Shown here one piece after another: positions 61,554 to 64,000 of a stretch of DNA of 64,000 bases (position 1 is its first letter; every line of letters begins with the position of its first letter). Below the pieces are notes generated by a model that searched no databases, was not told the DNA's origin, and worked only from the letters and a program-made list of their open reading frames with translations. The DNA lies in contig CALJEK010000005.1 in NCBI GenBank assembly GCA_938074445.1, forward strand, positions 1-64,000, read 5' to 3'. The stretch comes from Candidatus Kryptoniota bacterium (GTDB lineage Bacteria > Bacteroidota > Ignavibacteria > Kryptoniales > Kryptoniaceae). Position numbers and translations under genes: made by a program.

Positions 61554-62351
61554 ATGAAAAAGTTATTAATAATCTTGCTTACATTAGCATTTGTCGTAAC
61601 TGGCTTTGCCCAGGAAAAGGTTAAAATGAGATATGATGACTGGCTAAAGGAAATGGCTTCATGGACGGCGAAAAGGGAAGAATTACGGGCTAAGCTTAAC
61701 GCGTTGAATAACGATGTTAACAATTTAAAAAGACAATCAGCTGAAAAAGACGCGCAAATTAAACAAACACAAGATGAAATTTATGCGCTTGTTGGCACAA
61801 CTCCAGAAGGTGTAAATGAATATAGACGAAGGGTTGCAGATTTTGAAAGAAGATTAAATGAATTATCAAGACTTTCAAACGAACAACTTTATGAGCGGAG
61901 GGCTGAGGTTGAACAACTTTACAATGATTATCAAGCATTAAAATCAGATAGAAGAGTTGCTCTCTCTGAATTTTACGATAAGGTTTTGGGATTTGAATCT
62001 CAAGTTAATAACCTATATACAACGGCTAAAGCTCTTGTTAAAACAAAAGAAGGACAGGTGATCGTTGCTGAAGCTATTGTAAAAGAGGTAACATATACAG
62101 TTGGAACATGGAAGAAAGATCGTGACTGCCTCTGGAACATAGCGAAAAAACCAACGATCTATGACAACCCATTTCTGTGGCCCAAGATTTATGTGGCAAA
62201 CAGAGATAAGATAAAAGACCCAGACTTGATCTACCCGGGATGGGTTTTAAAGATCCCACCAAAAGCTGAATTAACGAAAGAGGAAAAAAGAGCAGCTAAC
62301 GCTTACTATCGTAAAAAAGCAGAGAAACAGCAAGCAGGTGGCGGAATGTGA
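61554..62351 (+). CDS. Secreted coiled-coil protein with C-terminal LysM-like domain
   Basis: 265 aa from ATG 61554 (GGAGGG 4 nt before). Signal peptide (MKKLLIILLTLAFVVTGFAQ), a coiled middle (about 30-140), and a C-terminal LysM-like segment (VTYTVGTWKKDRDCLWNIAKK... IYPGWVLKIP, about 178-240) that would bind peptidoglycan. With the lipoprotein ahead of it, it looks like an envelope spacer pair; a strong terminator follows. Confidence 0.8.
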   Translation: MKKLLIILLTLAFVVTGFAQEKVKMRYDDWLKEMASWTAKREELRAKLNALNNDVNNLKRQSAEKDAQIKQTQDEIYALVGTTPEGVNEYRRRVADFERRLNELSRLSNEQLYERRAEVEQLYNDYQALKSDRRVALSEFYDKVLGFESQVNNLYTTAKALVKTKEGQVIVAEAIVKEVTYTVGTWKKDRDCLWNIAKKPTIYDNPFLWPKIYVANRDKIKDPDLIYPGWVLKIPPKAELTKEEKRAANAYYRKKAEKQQAGGGM

Positions 62352-62380
62352 AGTTTTTTGAAATTTATTATAACTACCCT

Positions 62381-62420
62381 AAACCCCTGGGCTGTTCAAA
62401 AGCAGCTTCAGGGGTTTTTT
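62381..62420 (+). terminator. Rho-independent terminator
   Basis: AAACCCCTG (62381-62389) pairs with CAGGGGTTT (62409-62417), with an inner GCTG/CAGC pairing, followed by TTT and a T-rich tail. It ends the lipoprotein/LysM transcript. Confidence 0.88.
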
Positions 62421-62506
62421 CTTTATTTTGGAACCATTTTTAACTTCTTGCTGATTTAATTTTTAGAGAATAAAAACAAATTTGGAGGTAGAAAAACTAA
62501 AAAATT

Positions 62507-63526
62507 ATGGTTGAGCGAAAAATTAAGTTATCAGGAGTTAACACCCCTGCCCTTCTTGGGTATAATGATATTTATCTTCATTTAATTGAAAAAAAATTTG
62601 ACGCAAGCATAACCATCCGCGGGGATAATCTGATACTCAAAGGTGAAAAAGGAGAAATAGAAAAAATTGAAAGGCTTTTCAAAGAACTCATCTTTATACT
62701 AAATAAAAACGGACATCTTACCGAAAACGATGTCAACATCGTAATTGATCTCGTAAAACTTGATAGCGATGATTTAACCTCGGCACATAGAAAGAAAAAA
62801 CATGTTGACAGTGAACTTGATTCAATAATCCTCTTCACAAAGAACGGACCAATAAAAGCCAAAACCCCGGGACAACTTGAATACTATCGTCAGGTAAAGA
62901 AAAATGATATTGTCTTCGTCATAGGACCAGCAGGAACTGGCAAAACATATCTTGCTGTTGCAATGGCAGTTGCAAGCTTAAAAAATCATGAGGTTAATAA
63001 AATTGTCCTTTGCAGACCAGCGGTTGAAGCCGGCGAAAACCTGGGCTTTCTACCCGGGGATTTGAAAGAGAAAATTGAACCTTACCTTAAACCTCTATAC
63101 GATGCGCTTGACGATATGCTCCCAGCCGATAAACTAAAATCATACTTTGACAAAAGAATCATTGAAATCATTCCATTAGCTTATATGAGAGGGAGAACTT
63201 TGAGCAACGCGTTCGTCATCTTAGATGAAGCTCAAAATGCTACAAGCCTGCAAATGAAAATGTTTTTAACACGTCTCGGGGTGAATTCAAAAGCGATAAT
63301 AACAGGAGACATAACTCAGATAGATTTACCTTCAAGGACGACATCTGGACTTGTTGAAATTCAAGAAATTTTAAAGGGAATTGAAGGAATTGCTTTTGTA
63401 TACCTCGATAAAAACGATGTTGTAAGGCATCGCCTCGTTAAGGATATAATTGAAGCATACGATAGATATAACGCAATGAATGATAAATCAAATGAAAAAA
63501 AGGAGATAAATAATGAACCAAGCTAA
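62507..63526 (+). CDS. phoH: PhoH-family ATPase
   Basis: 339 aa. A KH-like N-terminal part (about 1-100) is followed by the PhoH P-loop GPAGTGKTYLAVAMAV (about 141-156), then CRPAVEAGENLGFLPGDL and VILDEAQNAT. Members are ATP-binding proteins tied to RNA metabolism and ribosome maturation. The only GGAGG is 18 nt before the ATG, an unusually long gap; no in-frame start lies nearer. Its end overlaps mazG by 14 nt. Confidence 0.93.
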   Translation: MVERKIKLSGVNTPALLGYNDIYLHLIEKKFDASITIRGDNLILKGEKGEIEKIERLFKELIFILNKNGHLTENDVNIVIDLVKLDSDDLTSAHRKKKHVDSELDSIILFTKNGPIKAKTPGQLEYYRQVKKNDIVFVIGPAGTGKTYLAVAMAVASLKNHEVNKIVLCRPAVEAGENLGFLPGDLKEKIEPYLKPLYDALDDMLPADKLKSYFDKRIIEIIPLAYMRGRTLSNAFVILDEAQNATSLQMKMFLTRLGVNSKAIITGDITQIDLPSRTTSGLVEIQEILKGIEGIAFVYLDKNDVVRHRLVKDIIEAYDRYNAMNDKSNEKKEINNEPS

Positions 63527-64000
63527 TGCGCTGTTTGAGGAACTTGTTGAAGTGGTTAAAAAACTCAGGAAAGAATGTCCGTGGGATAGAGAACAAACTC
63601 ATAAATCAATAAGACATAACTTGATTGAGGAGGCTTATGAAACAGTTGAAGCAATAGATGAGGAAAACTTCGAGGAGTTAAAAAAGGAACTTGGTGATCT
63701 ACTTCTTCATGTTATTATGCACTCTGTGATGGCTGAAGAAACAGGAAAATTTACCCTCGATGAGGTCATTAAAGAGATCAGGGACAAATTAATTTATAGG
63801 CATCCTCACGTCTTTGGAGATGTCAAAGTTGAGAACTCCGAAGAAGTGAAACATAACTGGGAAAAACTCAAACAATCGGAAAATAATCGCGATTCAGTCA
63901 TCTCAGGGATTCCTAAGACGCTACCGGCGTTAATAAAAGCGTATAGAGTTCAGGAAAAGGCAGGAAGCGTCGGCTTTGATTGGGAAAATCCAAATGATGT
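63513..64000 (+). CDS. mazG: MazG nucleotide pyrophosphohydrolase, 3' end cut by window edge
   Basis: 162 codons are visible, starting at ATG 63513 with AAGGAG upstream and overlapping phoH by 14 nt. KECPWDREQTHKSIRHNLIEE and DEENFEELKKELGDLLLHVIMH are the MazG/NTP-PPase metal-binding signatures. It hydrolyses NTPs to NMP and PPi, cleaning the nucleotide pool. The sequence continues past the window (GFDWENPNDV). Confidence 0.93.
   Translation, partial: MNQANALFEELVEVVKKLRKECPWDREQTHKSIRHNLIEEAYETVEAIDEENFEELKKELGDLLLHVIMHSVMAEETGKFTLDEVIKEIRDKLIYRHPHVFGDVKVENSEEVKHNWEKLKQSENNRDSVISGIPKTLPALIKAYRVQEKAGSVGFDWENPND

Overview
This is an AT-rich chromosomal segment (roughly 35-38% GC by eye) with dense, mostly housekeeping gene content. 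It comes from a Gram-negative bacterium that very probably belongs to the FCB group (Bacteroidota/Chlorobiota/Ignavibacteria/Kryptonia neighbourhood). The evidence is a fused LpxC-FabZ, PorV/PorQ-type outer-membrane proteins, a large secreted protein ending in a type IX-style sorting domain, an ArsA ATPase with an HSP20-like tail, a bacterial GGGP-synthase homologue, and a CarboxypepD_reg/TonB receptor. A GH57 4-alpha-glucanotransferase hints at a thermophile. The exact lineage (for example a Kryptonia-like organism) is inference. Promoters look like ordinary sigma-70 sites: TTGACA-like, a 17-bp spacer, then TATATT-like. That differs from the diverged promoters of classical Bacteroidetes.

Layout. 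1-5441: the edge of a secreted caspase-like protein, tRNA-Val, then a leftward run clpC, pyrE, NUDIX, a 59-aa zinc-ribbon gene and a DUF523/DUF1722 gene. 5671-11240: rightward, a tail-anchored coiled-coil protein, alaS, a GGGP-synthase homologue and gmhA. 11237-18832: leftward lysS, GH57, DUF2279, a decayed TauE/SafE gene, and two translationally coupled outer-membrane-type genes. 18927-20834: rightward, a small membrane protein, a class II aldolase and ddl. 20837-24642: leftward lpdA and a TIGR03546/TIGR03545 pair.

24765-33244 holds the most distinctive locus. A leftward operon encodes a DUF4397 lipoprotein, a TonB-dependent receptor, a 1123-aa secreted protein with a C-terminal sorting domain, and a PorV-like barrel. 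Two tandem consensus promoters and two inverted repeats lie upstream, and a strong terminator lies downstream. 33327-41080: Fe-S genes mrp and nfu, pgeF, a PLP sulfur-amino-acid enzyme with a repeated palindrome in its N-terminal coding extension, tRNA-Thr, an amidase lipoprotein, spmA/spmB-like genes and an outer-membrane protein.

41112-48186 is a copper/silver (Cus-type) efflux locus: tolC-like, cusB-like (with an added YHS domain) and cusA-like (with a Met-rich insertion), preceded by a small Cys-rich secreted protein. A 12-base element is shared upstream of both transcription units. 48195-57373 is an envelope-biogenesis run: uppS, bamA, two skp/ompH genes, lpxD, lpxC-fabZ, lpxA, lipM and panB. 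57529-64000: arsA with a small partner, the leftward group ribE / unknown gene / DUF4198 protein, a coiled-coil lipoprotein plus LysM-like protein pair, phoH and the start of mazG. I saw no rRNA, CRISPR array, prophage or intact insertion sequence.
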